From TMP-7 sp038212445 (GTDB lineage: Bacteria > Acidobacteriota > Terriglobia > Bryobacterales > Bryobacteraceae), in contig JBBQUM010000029.1 in the NCBI GenBank assembly GCA_038212445.1, positions 1 through 64,000 on the forward strand: a stretch of 64,000 bases of DNA. Reading direction: 5' to 3'. The number at the start of each line of letters is the position of its first letter. Positions within the stretch are counted from its first letter, which is position 1. Below the pieces are notes generated by a model. That model made no database searches and had not been told where the DNA came from. It saw only the letters and a program-made list of their open reading frames with translations. Below are positions 24,047 through 32,924 of this stretch, piece after piece. Both the position numbers and the translations under genes were made by a program.

Positions 24047-27000
24047 ATGAAGAAAACCCTGGGCATCGTTCTTTTCATTGCAGGCGTGGTCCCTGCGCTG
24101 CCGGCTGATTCCAACAGCGCTATCGACTTCAGCCGCGAGATCCGCCCGATCCTTTCCGACAACTGCTTTCAATGCCACGGTCCGGACGAAAAACATCGTT
24201 TGGCGAACCTCCGTTTGGACATTCGCGAGGGTGCTTTCGCGCAGCGCCGGAACGGTTCGATTATCGTACCCGGCGACTCAGCAAAAAGTCTCCTTTTTCA
24301 GCGAATTAACCATGCGGATAAAGCGCGCCGGATGCCGCCCGCGATGGCGGAACGCACTCTCAGCGACAAGCAGATTGACCTGATCCGCCGGTGGATCGAT
24401 TCCGGAGCGCAGTGGCAGACGCATTGGGCATTCACCCCTCCGCAGCGTCTGGAAGCGCCGGCGGTGAGTAACGCGAAATGGGTGCGAAATCCGATTGACG
24501 CGTTCGTCCTGGCGCGGCTTGATCATGAAGGGCTGAAGCCGTCGCCCGAAGCGGACCGTCGGACCCTCCTCCGGCGCCTGTCCTTCGATGTCACCGGACT
24601 GCCGCCGTCGAAGGCAGAGATCGACGCTTTCGTCAACGACAAGTCCGCCGACGCCTATGAGAAGCAAGTGGACCGCCTGCTCGCATCCAAGCGCTACGGT
24701 GAGCGGATGGCCATGCAGTGGCTTGACGTGGCTCGCTATGCCGACTCGCACGGCTACCACATCGACTCTCATCGCGACATGTATCCGTGGCGCGACTGGC
24801 TGATTCGTTCTTTCAATTCGAACCTGCCGTTTGACCGGTTCACCGTGATGCAGATTGCCGGAGATCTGCTGCCCAACGCCACCCAGGAAGACAAGATTGC
24901 AACCGGATTCAATCGCAATCACATGATCAATTTCGAGGGCGGCGCGATTCCTGAGGAGTACCAGACGGAATACGTTGTCGATCGCGTGGAGACGACTTCC
25001 ACCGCGTTCATGGGTCTGACGATGGGCTGTGCGCGCTGTCACTCGCACAAGTACGATCCCATCTCGCAGAAAGAGTTCTACCAGTTCTTCGCCTTCTTCA
25101 ATACGACGTCGGAGAAGGGCCTGGACGGGCGCGAAGGAAACGCCAAACCGTTCTTGAAACTGCCTACGCCGGCGCAGGAGTCGCGTGAGAAGGAACTGGA
25201 GCAGCTAATCAAGTCCACTCAGGCTGCGCTCGAAGCGCCCGAGGTGAAGCAGGCGCAGCAAGAGTGGCAGTCGACGCTGGCAGCGCACCCGGCTGCTCTG
25301 AATCATGACGGCTTGGTGGCGCATTTCGAAATGGACGGCAGCCTGGTAGATTCCTCAGGCCGTTACCAGCATGGGCGCACGCTCGCCGGCGATCCGACGT
25401 TCAGCGGCGGACGCATCGCCAAAGCCGTTGGCTTCGACGGGCAGACGCTCGTTAGCCTCGGCAATACCGGATCATTTGACCGAGGCGACGCCGCGAGCAT
25501 GGCGGTGTGGGTGAATTACGGCGGCGCGAAGCAGCCGATGCCGGTTTTCGAGAAGATCGCCGACGCCAAATCGCGCCGCGGTTTCGAGGTCTGGTTCGAT
25601 GAACCGGTGCTGGTGGCCATTCAGCGGCGGGCGGCTCATGTGATGGTGCGGCTTTCCTCCGATTACCCGGCGTCCGCGATTGAGATCCGGAGCACCCATC
25701 GCCTGACGCAGGGCGAGTGGAATCACCTCACGTTTACCTACGACGGCAGCGGCAAGGCTGCCGGACTGCTTCTCTTTGTGAACGGCAAGCCTGAAGTGGT
25801 GGATGTGCTGCATGATGCACTCGGCGGTCCACTGGCAAACCAGGGCGAACTCCTGATCGGCGCGAAAGAGCCGGACGCCAAGACGTTCTCGGGCTCCATC
25901 GACGACCTGCGGTTTTATAGCCGCGTGCTGCCGGCCAGCGAGGTGGACTACACGGCGGTGCACTATCCCATGCGGGCGATCCTGTCGGGAATCGGCGGCA
26001 AGCTGACCACGAATGAAGAGGCCCGTCTGCGCGATTACTACCTGCGCTACGTGGCGTCTCCCGACCTCCACACCAAGCAGGCGAATCTCGCCGATTATCG
26101 CAAACAATCGGGAAAGCTGCAGAAGGAAATCCTCACCACGATGGTGATGGACGAGGAAGAGAAGCCGCGTGAAACGTTCGTGCTGGGCCGCGGCGATTAC
26201 AGGAATCCCACCGACAAAGTAACGCCGGGCGTCCCCGCGGTGCTGTCTCCGCTTCCGGCCGGCGTCAAACCGGACCGTCTGGCGCTCGCGCGATGGCTGG
26301 TGGACCCCGCCAATCCGCTGACTGCGCGCGTCACGGTGAACCGCTACTGGCAAATGTATTTTGGCCTCGGCCTGGTGAAGTCAGCTGAGAATTTTGGTTC
26401 TCAGGGCGAGCCTCCATCGAATCCGGAACTGCTCGACTGGCTGGCGACGGAATTTGTGCAATTGAAATGGGACGTGAAGGCGATGCAGCGGATGATGCTC
26501 ACATCGGCGGCCTACCGGCAGTCGTCACGCGTCACGCCGGAACTGCTTGAAAAGGATCCGGAGAATCGGCTGCTGGCTCGTGGACCCCGGTTTCGCCTGC
26601 CGGCGGAGATGATCCGCGACAACGCTCTCGCCGTGAGCGGATTGCTCAATCCGGCGGTGGGCGGCACTAGTGTCTTCCCCTATCAGCCTGCGGGAATCTG
26701 GGAAGAACTCGCGTTCGGCGACGGCTTCTCTATGCAGAGTTACGTGCAGAGCCACGGCCCGGACCTTTACCGCCGCAGCATGTACACGTTCTGGAAACGG
26801 ACGGCCCCTCCCGCGCAGATGCTCGTATTCGATGCTCCCGACCGTGAGAAATGCACGGCGCGCCGGCTGGTGACGAACACACCGCTGCAGGCGCTGGTGC
26901 TGCTGAACGATCCTACCTATCTTGAATCGGCCCGTGTCCTCGCTGCGCGTGCCATCGAGGAGGCCGGCAAGGATCCCGCGCGGCGGGCCGCTTTCATATT

Positions 27001-27226
27001 CGAAGCCGCTACAGAGCGCAGGCCCGAGAAACGCGAGATCGCCGTGCTGATCAAACTCGCGCGTCAGCAGATGGCCGTTTACACCAAGGACAGCGGCGCC
27101 GCGCACGAATTGCTGAAAGTGGGCGAAGCGCCGGTTGACGAAAAACTGAATCCGTCGGAACTGGCGGCCTGGACCACGGTGGCAAGCGCCGTCCTCAATC
27201 TCGACGAGACGATCACAAAGGAGTGA
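24047..27226 (+). CDS. Planctomycete-type cytochrome c / DUF1549 / LamG / DUF1553 protein
   Basis: A 1059-aa secreted protein. Order: signal peptide (KKTLGIVLFIAGVVPALPAD), a PSCyt1-type heme-binding domain with CFQCHGP at residues 40-46, DUF1549 (KRYGERMAMQWLDVARYADS, GFNRNHMINFEGG, MGLTMGCARCHSHKYDPIS with a second CxxCH), a LamG/concanavalin-like domain (about residues 420-640), then DUF1553 (RVTVNRYWQMYFGLGLVKS, GSQGEPPSNPELLDWLA). Such proteins pair with DUF1501 partners, as here, 4 bases downstream, and are thought to act in extracytoplasmic breakdown of organic matter. The ATG at 24047 starts the signal peptide. Confidence 0.88.
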   Translation: MKKTLGIVLFIAGVVPALPADSNSAIDFSREIRPILSDNCFQCHGPDEKHRLANLRLDIREGAFAQRRNGSIIVPGDSAKSLLFQRINHADKARRMPPAMAERTLSDKQIDLIRRWIDSGAQWQTHWAFTPPQRLEAPAVSNAKWVRNPIDAFVLARLDHEGLKPSPEADRRTLLRRLSFDVTGLPPSKAEIDAFVNDKSADAYEKQVDRLLASKRYGERMAMQWLDVARYADSHGYHIDSHRDMYPWRDWLIRSFNSNLPFDRFTVMQIAGDLLPNATQEDKIATGFNRNHMINFEGGAIPEEYQTEYVVDRVETTSTAFMGLTMGCARCHSHKYDPISQKEFYQFFAFFNTTSEKGLDGREGNAKPFLKLPTPAQESREKELEQLIKSTQAALEAPEVKQAQQEWQSTLAAHPAALNHDGLVAHFEMDGSLVDSSGRYQHGRTLAGDPTFSGGRIAKAVGFDGQTLVSLGNTGSFDRGDAASMAVWVNYGGAKQPMPVFEKIADAKSRRGFEVWFDEPVLVAIQRRAAHVMVRLSSDYPASAIEIRSTHRLTQGEWNHLTFTYDGSGKAAGLLLFVNGKPEVVDVLHDALGGPLANQGELLIGAKEPDAKTFSGSIDDLRFYSRVLPASEVDYTAVHYPMRAILSGIGGKLTTNEEARLRDYYLRYVASPDLHTKQANLADYRKQSGKLQKEILTTMVMDEEEKPRETFVLGRGDYRNPTDKVTPGVPAVLSPLPAGVKPDRLALARWLVDPANPLTARVTVNRYWQMYFGLGLVKSAENFGSQGEPPSNPELLDWLATEFVQLKWDVKAMQRMMLTSAAYRQSSRVTPELLEKDPENRLLARGPRFRLPAEMIRDNALAVSGLLNPAVGGTSVFPYQPAGIWEELAFGDGFSMQSYVQSHGPDLYRRSMYTFWKRTAPPAQMLVFDAPDREKCTARRLVTNTPLQALVLLNDPTYLESARVLAARAIEEAGKDPARRAAFIFEAATERRPEKREIAVLIKLARQQMAVYTKDSGAAHELLKVGEAPVDEKLNPSELAAWTTVASAVLNLDETITKE

Positions 27227-27230
27227 ATCG

Positions 27231-28649
27231 ATGACCTTGGAACCAACCCGTCGACACTTCTTCGGCCGCGCCGCTACCGGGATCGGGGTCACGGCGCTGG
27301 CGTCGCTCTTTGAGCGCGCTGGACTGGGCGCGATGCTGCCGGGGCTGCCGCATTTCCCTCCGCGAGCTAAGCGCGTCATCTACCTGCACCAGAGTGGCGG
27401 ACCGTCGCAACTCGACATGTTCGACTACAAGCCGGGATTGCGCAAGTTTCAGGGCGTCGATCTTCCCGGATCGGTGCGCATGGGGCAGCGCATCACCGGC
27501 ATGACGTCGGGTCAGAGCACGCTGCCGGTGGCGTCGCCGATCTTCGAGTTCAAGCAGCATGGGCAGAACGGCGCGTGGGCCAGCGAACTTGTTCCCCACA
27601 TGGCGAAGATCGTTGACGACCTCACCATCATCAAGACCGTCAATACAGACGCCATCAATCACGATCCGGCGATCACATTTATTCAGACGGGGAGCCAGCA
27701 GCCGGGGCGTCCGAGCATGGGTTCATGGGTGAGCTACGGGCTTGGCAGCGAGAACGAGAACATGCCGTCGTTTGTCGTGCTGCTGTCGCAGGCGCACGCG
27801 ATTAATACGGATCAGCCGTTATTCTCCCGCTTGTGGAGCAGCGGGTTCTTACCATCGAAGTATCAGGGTGTGCGCTTCCGCTCGGGTGCGGATCCGGTGT
27901 TGTACCTTTCGGATCCCCCAGGAATTTCGCGATCCACACGCCGCCAGATGCTCGACGGAATCGCGGCGCTGGATAAGATGCGCTCTGAAGAATTCGGTGA
28001 TCCGGAAATCGAAACGCGGATCGGCCAGTACGAGATGGCTTACCGCATGCAGTCGTCGGTCCCCGATCTGATGGACCTGTCGAAAGAGCCGGACAGCGTT
28101 TTCGAGATGTACGGCCCTGAGTCGCGCAAGCCGGGCACCTACGCTGCCAACTGCCTGCTCGCGCGCCGCCTCGCCGAACGCAATGTGCGCTTCGTCCAGC
28201 TTTATCATCGCGGCTGGGATCAGCACAACGATCTACCGCGCGACCTCGCTCTGCAGTGCCGCGGTACAGACCAGCCGACCGCTGCGCTGATTACAGATTT
28301 GAAGCAACGCGGACTGCTCGACGACACTCTCGTCATTTGGGGTGGAGAATTCGGACGCACCGTCTACTGCCAGGGCAAGCTCTCGCAGGAAAACTATGGG
28401 CGCGATCATCATGGCCGCTGCTTCACGATGTGGGTAGCCGGCGGCGGTATGAAACGGGGCCAGGTGATCGGCGAGACCGACGAGTTCGGCTACAACATTG
28501 TCAGCGATCCGGTGAGCGTCTACGATCTGCAGGCCACTATCATGCACTGCCTCGGCGTGGATCACACGCGCCTTACCTATAAGTTCCAAGGGCGCCACTT
28601 CCGCCTGACCGACGTACATGGCGAGGTCTTCAAGAAGATCCTCGCGTAA
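27231..28649 (+). CDS. DUF1501 (sulfatase-like fold) protein, Tat-exported
   Basis: A 472-aa protein with a twin-arginine signal (PTRRHFFGRAATGIGVTALA). DUF1501 marks are RVIYLHQSGGPSQLDMFDYKP near residue 45, the WGGEFGRTVYCQGK segment, and GRDHHGRCFTMWVAGGGMKRG, the conserved His-rich region thought to be related to alkaline-phosphatase/sulfatase folds. It follows the DUF1553 gene by 4 bases, the usual pairing in Planctomycetes, Verrucomicrobia and Acidobacteriota. Molecular activity is not established. Confidence 0.88.
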   Translation: MTLEPTRRHFFGRAATGIGVTALASLFERAGLGAMLPGLPHFPPRAKRVIYLHQSGGPSQLDMFDYKPGLRKFQGVDLPGSVRMGQRITGMTSGQSTLPVASPIFEFKQHGQNGAWASELVPHMAKIVDDLTIIKTVNTDAINHDPAITFIQTGSQQPGRPSMGSWVSYGLGSENENMPSFVVLLSQAHAINTDQPLFSRLWSSGFLPSKYQGVRFRSGADPVLYLSDPPGISRSTRRQMLDGIAALDKMRSEEFGDPEIETRIGQYEMAYRMQSSVPDLMDLSKEPDSVFEMYGPESRKPGTYAANCLLARRLAERNVRFVQLYHRGWDQHNDLPRDLALQCRGTDQPTAALITDLKQRGLLDDTLVIWGGEFGRTVYCQGKLSQENYGRDHHGRCFTMWVAGGGMKRGQVIGETDEFGYNIVSDPVSVYDLQATIMHCLGVDHTRLTYKFQGRHFRLTDVHGEVFKKILA

Positions 28650-28668
28650 CGACTCGACCTCAAAAATA

Positions 28669-30666
28669 ATGAACAGACTCGCGCAAGAGAAAAGTCCGTA
28701 TTTGCAGCAGCACGCCCACAATCCCGTGGACTGGTATCCCTGGGGACCGGAGGCGTTTGAAAAGGCGCGTACGGAGAACAAGCCGATCTTTCTCTCCATC
28801 GGCTATTCGACGTGCCACTGGTGTCACGTGATGGAGCGGGAGAGCTTTGAGAATCCCGCGCTCGCTGAAATACTCAATCGAAATTTTATTCCGATCAAGG
28901 TAGATCGCGAAGAGCGTCCCGATGTCGACCGGATCTACATGCTGTTTGTGCAGGCGACCACCGGCAGCGGTGGATGGCCGATGTCGGTGTTTCTGACGCC
29001 GGAGTTGAAGCCATTCTACGGCGGCACATACTTCCCGCCGGACAATCGCTACGGGCGTCCCGGATTCGGCTCGATTCTCGAGCAACTGGGGCAGGCATGG
29101 CGGACGGATCGGGACAAAATCGAGCATTCAAGCATCGAGGTGATGAACTCGCTCGAGCAGTACTCCGCCATCGCTCCGCGTCCAGAGGGACTCGACCCCG
29201 GAGTGCTGGACAGCGCGTTTCATACATTCCGGCGCAGCTTTGACTCCAGGCTTGGCGGCTTCGGCGGAGCCCCGAAATTCCCCCGGCCAAGCACGCTGAA
29301 TTTCCTGCTCCGCTACTACGTCCGAGCGAAGAACGAAGAGGCGCTGGACATGGTTCTGCTGACGCTGCGTGAGATGGCGCGTGGCGGGATGAACGATCAA
29401 CTGGGCGGCGGATTTCACCGCTACTCGGTGGACGATCGCTGGTTTGTGCCTCATTTCGAGAAGATGCTGTACGATCAGGCGCAGCTTGCGATCTCGTATC
29501 TGGAGGCATTTCAGATCACCCGCGATCCGCTGTTCGCAGGCGTGGCGCGAGACATTTTCGAATATGTGTTGCGCGACCTGCGTCATCCGGAGGGCGGCTT
29601 CTATTCGGCTGAAGATGCGGACAGTGTTATCGATCCCGCTCAGCCGTCGGTGAAGGGTGAGGGCGCGTTCTACATCTGGACGCGTCAGGAGTTGGCGGCG
29701 ATTTTGCCTCCGGACGCGCTCGAGGTCTTCTGCCGGCACTACGGCGTGGACGCAGCAGGGAACGTCCGCGACGATCCGCATGGCGAATTCCATGGACGCA
29801 ATATTCTCTACCAGGCGCGCGACGTATCCGAGGATCTGGTTGAGGCTCGCCGCGTTGCGCTCGCCGAACGTGGAAAGCGCGTGAGACCCCATCTCGACGA
29901 TAAGGTGCTTGCTGCCTGGAACGGGCTGATGATTTCGGCATTCGCCAAAGGCGCGCAAATCCTCGGCGAACCGCGGTACGCTGAAGCCGCGCTGGGAGCC
30001 GCCGGATTCATCCTGCGCAACATGTACGATCCCGCGACGGTTACACTCCGCCGACGGTTCCGCGACGGCGAATCCGCCATTCCAGGATTTCTCGACGACT
30101 ACGCGTTCTTCATCCAGGCCTTGCTCGATCTCTACGAAACAACGTTTGAGCAGTACCATCTGGATCTCGCGGCTCAACTGGCCGAACGCATGCGCGAACT
30201 GTTCGAAGACCAGGAGCACGGTGCGTTCTTCAGCACGGCCGAAGGCGACAGCAACCTGATTCTCCGCATGAAAGAGGATTACGATGGCGCGGAGCCATCC
30301 GGCAACTCCATCGCTGTTCTCGCGCTGCTGCGTCTGGGCCGTATGACCAGAGGAGAGGAGTTCCGCGGGTCCGCCGAGCGCGCAATCGCTGCGTTCGCAC
30401 AAAGAATTTCCACCGCCAGCACTGGCGTCCCGCAGATGCTCGTGGCTTTCCAATATTCACTCACGCCACCGCGCCAGGTGATTATCGAGGGCGACCCCAA
30501 AGCTGCGGCCCCGCTGCTCGAAGCCGTGCGCCAACGCTTCCTGCCCGACACCGTTGTCATGATGCGCGAACCCGGCGTTTCACCCCCGGCGGCTTACGTT
30601 TGCGAGAATTTCGCTTGTCAACTACCCGTTTTGACGGTGCCTGAGCTGACAGGCTTGCTAAAATAG
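28669..30666 (+). CDS. Thioredoxin-fold DUF255 protein (YyaL/SSP411 type)
   Basis: A 665-aa protein. An N-terminal thioredoxin-like domain starts with LAQEKSPYLQQHAHNPVDWY and has a CHWC motif (Cys49, Cys52) in STCHWCHVMERESF, the DUF255 signature. A long (alpha/alpha)6-like barrel follows (GGFHRYSVDDRWFVPHFEKM, LAAWNGLMISAFAKGAQ), as in YyaL and human SPATA20. The sequence ends with YVCENFACQLPV. The biochemical role of this family is unclear; the fold suggests redox sensing or glycan-related chemistry. ATG 28669 gives the normal N-terminus. Tpx follows 5 bases on. Confidence 0.9.
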   Translation: MNRLAQEKSPYLQQHAHNPVDWYPWGPEAFEKARTENKPIFLSIGYSTCHWCHVMERESFENPALAEILNRNFIPIKVDREERPDVDRIYMLFVQATTGSGGWPMSVFLTPELKPFYGGTYFPPDNRYGRPGFGSILEQLGQAWRTDRDKIEHSSIEVMNSLEQYSAIAPRPEGLDPGVLDSAFHTFRRSFDSRLGGFGGAPKFPRPSTLNFLLRYYVRAKNEEALDMVLLTLREMARGGMNDQLGGGFHRYSVDDRWFVPHFEKMLYDQAQLAISYLEAFQITRDPLFAGVARDIFEYVLRDLRHPEGGFYSAEDADSVIDPAQPSVKGEGAFYIWTRQELAAILPPDALEVFCRHYGVDAAGNVRDDPHGEFHGRNILYQARDVSEDLVEARRVALAERGKRVRPHLDDKVLAAWNGLMISAFAKGAQILGEPRYAEAALGAAGFILRNMYDPATVTLRRRFRDGESAIPGFLDDYAFFIQALLDLYETTFEQYHLDLAAQLAERMRELFEDQEHGAFFSTAEGDSNLILRMKEDYDGAEPSGNSIAVLALLRLGRMTRGEEFRGSAERAIAAFAQRISTASTGVPQMLVAFQYSLTPPRQVIIEGDPKAAAPLLEAVRQRFLPDTVVMMREPGVSPPAAYVCENFACQLPVLTVPELTGLLK

Positions 30667-30671
30667 CAGAA

Positions 30672-31193
30672 ATGGAAAGACCAGGAGCGACAACACTCAA
30701 GGGCAACCCTCTCACACTCGTGGGGCCCGAACTGAAGGCCGGGGACAAAGCGCCGGATTTCGAAGTCGTCGACAGCAAATTGCAGAAGGTTGACCTAACC
30801 GGTACCGGCGGCGGAGTCCGGATCTTCAGCGTTGTGCCATCCCTCGATACACCTGTTTGCGATGCCCAAACCAAGCGCTTTAATGAAGAGGCCGCCAAAC
30901 TCCCTGAAGTGAAGATTTTCAACGTGAGTATGGACCTGCCGTTCGCGCAGGGCCGGTGGTGCACTGCTTTCGGCGTGGACAACGTGAAGATGCTTTCTGA
31001 CCACCGCGCCGGCTCGTTCGGTGAACACTACGGCACGATGATCAAGGAACTGCGCATTGAGAGCCGGGCAATTTTCGTCGTCGGTCCGGATAACGTGCTA
31101 CGACACGTGGAGTACGTCAAGGAAGTCGCCGATCATCCGAACTACGACGCCGCTCTAGCAGCCGCAAAGTCAGGCTCGGCCGCTGGCGCGTAG
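30672..31193 (+). CDS. tpx: Thiol peroxidase
   Basis: A 173-aa atypical 2-Cys peroxiredoxin of the Tpx type that reduces hydroperoxides with thioredoxin. The peroxidatic Cys is Cys63 in PSLDTPVCDAQT and the resolving Cys is Cys97 in GRWCTAFG, matching the spacing known for E. coli Tpx. The N-terminal TTLKGNPLTLVG phrase is also typical. It is 5 bases downstream of the DUF255 gene, consistent with a shared redox-related transcript that ends at the terminator at 31218-31255. An extended -10 (TGCTAAAAT, ending 30664) could also give tpx its own promoter. Confidence 0.95.
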   Translation: MERPGATTLKGNPLTLVGPELKAGDKAPDFEVVDSKLQKVDLTGTGGGVRIFSVVPSLDTPVCDAQTKRFNEEAAKLPEVKIFNVSMDLPFAQGRWCTAFGVDNVKMLSDHRAGSFGEHYGTMIKELRIESRAIFVVGPDNVLRHVEYVKEVADHPNYDAALAAAKSGSAAGA

Positions 31194-31217
31194 TATCAGT
31201 CCAAGCGAGTCGCTTTC

Positions 31218-31255
31218 AGCCGGAGGAACCCGAGAGTCGGGGCCTCCGGCTTTTT
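31218..31255 (+). terminator. Rho-independent terminator after tpx
   Basis: AGCCGGAGG (31218-31226) pairs with CCTCCGGCT (31243-31251) and runs into TTTTT (31251-31255). It ends the transcript of the DUF1553-DUF1501-DUF255-tpx block. Confidence 0.88.
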
Positions 31256-31298
31256 CATTTAGGGGAAACGGAGGGGTGACAGTTGGTAGTATGGCAGC

Positions 31299-31512
31299 AT
31301 GGCCGCTCGCAAGATGCCCCTCGCCCTTCCTGAGGAGTCCCGCACTTTGTGAAAGGCGTGGCTGCCCGAGACCGCTCCCGATTCGTGTCAGAAGCTCCCA
31401 ACGCAAATCTACAGGAGCGCGACGAGTCCCTTCTGGGATCGTGCAAGATCGCGAATGGGGCGAGGTTAACGACGCGATCCAAGAGCCTTGGCGTGACGCC
31501 CAATCGAGGTGA
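31299..31512 (+). pseudogene. Decayed ribbon-helix-helix antitoxin
   Basis: ATG 31299 opens MAARKMPLALPEES, a typical ribbon-helix-helix antitoxin strand, and stops at TGA 31350. In another frame, from about 31362, the reading resumes as ARDRSRFVSEA, the RHH helix motif, and a third frame gives REWGEVNDAIQEPWRDAQ. The family phrases stay in order but need two frame changes, so the gene is broken. A broken MazF-like toxin follows directly. I infer a dead RHH/MazF module. Confidence 0.5.
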
Positions 31513-31683
31513 GTTGGATGGGTCCAACTCGATCCGACCGAAGTTGTTGCGGTGATTGATCAGATAAGAGCAATCTCAAAAGAGCGTATCGAGAGACCAT
31601 TGGGCGTCGCGTCGGATAGCGACATGCTTGCCATTGAGCAAGCCCTCGCTCAAATTCTAGAATTGGGCTCGCCGGGCGGCTAA
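31505..31683 (+). pseudogene. Decayed MazF/PemK-type toxin with internal deletion
   Basis: CGAGGTGAGTTG (31505-31516) reads RGEL, the usual MazF N-terminus. After a frame change, 31519-31542 reads WVQLDPTE, matching the next MazF strand (WVELDPT in many members). It is then joined directly to VIDQIRAISKERIERPLG (31552 on) and ends in AIEQALAQILELG with TAA at 31681. The last part is the typical MazF/PemK C-terminus. About 60 to 70 central residues are missing. The stop overlaps the lysA stop on the other strand. Confidence 0.6.
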
Positions 31684-32924
31684 GCGATCTCCCCAGCGAT
31701 CAAATCTTCCAACGACTCCCGCCGCCGGACCGTTCGCCAGGTGGCGCCTTCCACCATCACTTCAGCGGGACGCGGACGCGAGTTGTAGTTCGATGCCAGC
31801 GCGAAGCCGTACGCTCCGGCGGTGCGGATCGCCAGCAGGTCACCAGCCTCGACATCGGGCATCTCCCGGTTCTTTGCGAGAAAATCCCCGCTTTCGCAGA
31901 CCGGACCCACGACGTCGGCGACGATCGTCGACCGGGTTCCTCGCACTACCGGCTCAATCTCGTGGTGGGATTGGTACAGCGCCGGGCGCAGCAGATCGTT
32001 CATCCCGGCGTCGACAATTACGAATTCCTTCTCGCCGTTCCGCTTTCGATAAAGCGCACGAGTCAGCAGGACGCCCGCCTCCCCGACAATCGACCGGCCC
32101 GGTTCAATCATCACGTGTAGATTGCGCCCGCGCACCAGATCCTTGAGCTTTGCAACGTATTCCGAGATTACTGGCCCGCGCTCGCCGTGCTTGTAGGGGA
32201 CGCCGAGTCCGCCGCCCAGGTCGATGGTGGTGATGGGAATGCCGCGCGCTCGCAGCCGGTCCACCAGCGCGAGCATTTTGCCGATGGCCTCGAGCATCGG
32301 ATTCGTATCCAGCAGTTGAGAGCCGATGTGGCAACTCACACTGTCGAGTGTCAGCCCGGCTAGCTTTGAAGCTCGCTCGTACACCGGTTCCACCTCGGAT
32401 ATGTCTATTCCGAACTTGTGCTGACGAAGGCCTGTGGAGATATAGGGGTGTGTAGACGCATCTACATCGGGATTCACGCGAACAGCGATCCGAGCCTTGA
32501 CGCCGGCGCGGCGGGCGGCTTCGTCAATCGCCTCCAGCTCCGGCTCACTCTCGCAATTGAAACTGAAAATCCCATGATTCAGTGCATAGGCGATCTCTTC
32601 GCGCGTCTTGCCGACGCCGGAGAAGACCGCCTTCGACGGATCGCCGCCGGCTTCGAGCACCCGGAATAACTCGCCCGCCGACACGATGTCAAAGCCCGCT
32701 CCCGCCTTCGCCAGCAACCGCAAAATCGCGAGATTGGAATTGGCTTTTACTGCATAACAGACCGTGTGGGAGATATCGCCGAGGGCATCGTTGTACTGAG
32801 TGAAGCGGTCGAGAATCGCGCGGCTCGAATACACGTAGCAGGGCGTGCCCGCCTGAGCGGCGATAGCTTCTAATGAAGACTCTTCACAGAAAAGCTGGTT
32901 GTCGCGATATTCGAAAGTCATCAA
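31680..32924 (-). CDS. lysA: Diaminopimelate decarboxylase
   Basis: A 414-aa PLP enzyme making L-lysine from meso-diaminopimelate. The PLP lysine is Lys60 in CYAVKANSN. HIGSQL, the glycine loop TIDLGGGLGVPY, EPGRSIVGEAGVLL and the second-subunit active-site CESGDFLA are all present, as is TAGAYGFALASNYNSRPRP at the end. Its start overlaps the stop of the GAF-SpoIIE gene by 4 bases, an unusual partner for lysA. No other lysine-pathway gene is in the window. Confidence 0.96.
   Translation of the reverse strand: MMTFEYRDNQLFCEESSLEAIAAQAGTPCYVYSSRAILDRFTQYNDALGDISHTVCYAVKANSNLAILRLLAKAGAGFDIVSAGELFRVLEAGGDPSKAVFSGVGKTREEIAYALNHGIFSFNCESEPELEAIDEAARRAGVKARIAVRVNPDVDASTHPYISTGLRQHKFGIDISEVEPVYERASKLAGLTLDSVSCHIGSQLLDTNPMLEAIGKMLALVDRLRARGIPITTIDLGGGLGVPYKHGERGPVISEYVAKLKDLVRGRNLHVMIEPGRSIVGEAGVLLTRALYRKRNGEKEFVIVDAGMNDLLRPALYQSHHEIEPVVRGTRSTIVADVVGPVCESGDFLAKNREMPDVEAGDLLAIRTAGAYGFALASNYNSRPRPAEVMVEGATWRTVRRRESLEDLIAGEIA

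Noticed and set aside
29128..30453. 441-codon minus-strand frame opposite the DUF255 gene
   Set aside because: Shadow of a strongly supported gene; no family features.
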